A program made the position numbers and the translations under genes. This document shows positions 63,964 to 64,000 of a DNA stretch of 64,000 bases, piece after piece. Position 1 is the stretch's first letter. Each line of letters begins with the position of its first letter. The stretch covers positions 3,782,001-3,846,000 of the forward strand of contig JAMKCF010000020.1 of NCBI GenBank assembly GCA_023634235.1. The letters run 5' to 3'. Origin of the DNA: Pisaster brevispinus (taxonomy: Eukaryota; Echinodermata; Asteroidea; Forcipulatida; Asteriidae). The notes under the pieces are model-generated. The model searched no databases, was not told the origin of the DNA, and saw only the letters and a program-made list of their open reading frames with translations.

Positions 63964-64000
63964 GGTCGGTCACAACTGGGTGCTCAATTCCAGTGTTGCT

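Overview
This is animal nuclear DNA. Coding sequence is split into short exons with GT/AG borders and large introns, and most of the remaining DNA is AT-rich interspersed repeats: tRNA-derived SINEs, many short inverted-repeat elements, foldbacks and minisatellites. Protein similarity to vertebrate genes is high and the introns are full of palindromic ACATGTAC words. One interspersed element (about 22.0-22.8 kb) resembles a family I remember from sea star and other echinoderm transcripts. I infer an echinoderm, perhaps a sea star; the phylum is fairly likely and the class is a guess.

Layout. (1) 1-8 kb: a possible unidentified minus-strand first exon (1291-1684), a tandem array (2.4-3.85 kb) whose seven units each carry a perfect DR5 nuclear-receptor site, a 586-bp palindrome, a short element carrying two CRE sites, and a SINE. 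(2) 8.07-31.8 kb, plus strand: an NKAIN-family gene (Na+/K+-ATPase beta-interacting, four-helix membrane protein) of six or seven coding exons, with an 11.8-kb first intron filled by related inverted-repeat elements and a 16-bp minisatellite. (3) 31.8-39.9 kb: intergenic DNA with repeats, a foldback and a small THAP-like remnant. (4) 39.9-43.05 kb, minus strand: a complete clavesin gene (CRAL-TRIO/SEC14 lipid-binding, 333 codons). (5) 43-46 kb: the divergent promoter region. (6) 46.1-61.13 kb, plus strand: a complete KDM1B/LSD2 histone H3K4 demethylase, 15 coding exons and 800 codons, with its zinc finger, CW finger, SWIRM and amine-oxidase domains and catalytic lysine. (7) 61.13-64 kb: four or five decayed tandem copies of the KDM1B last exon, then an 830-bp 16-bp-unit satellite and further short elements.

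The three genes do not form a functional unit: one is a membrane protein, one an endosomal lipid-binding protein and one a chromatin enzyme. NKAIN and clavesin lie tail to tail; clavesin and KDM1B lie head to head. NKAIN next to clavesin recalls two human regions (CLVS2-NKAIN2 on 6q22 and CLVS1-NKAIN3 on 8q12), so the pair is probably an old deuterostome linkage.

The observations I rate highest are the DR5 array, the tandem copies of the KDM1B terminal exon, the recent 180-bp-offset duplication of part of KDM1B exon 4, the NKAIN-CLVS linkage, and a stem-loop with compensatory base changes shared by four copies of one repeat family.
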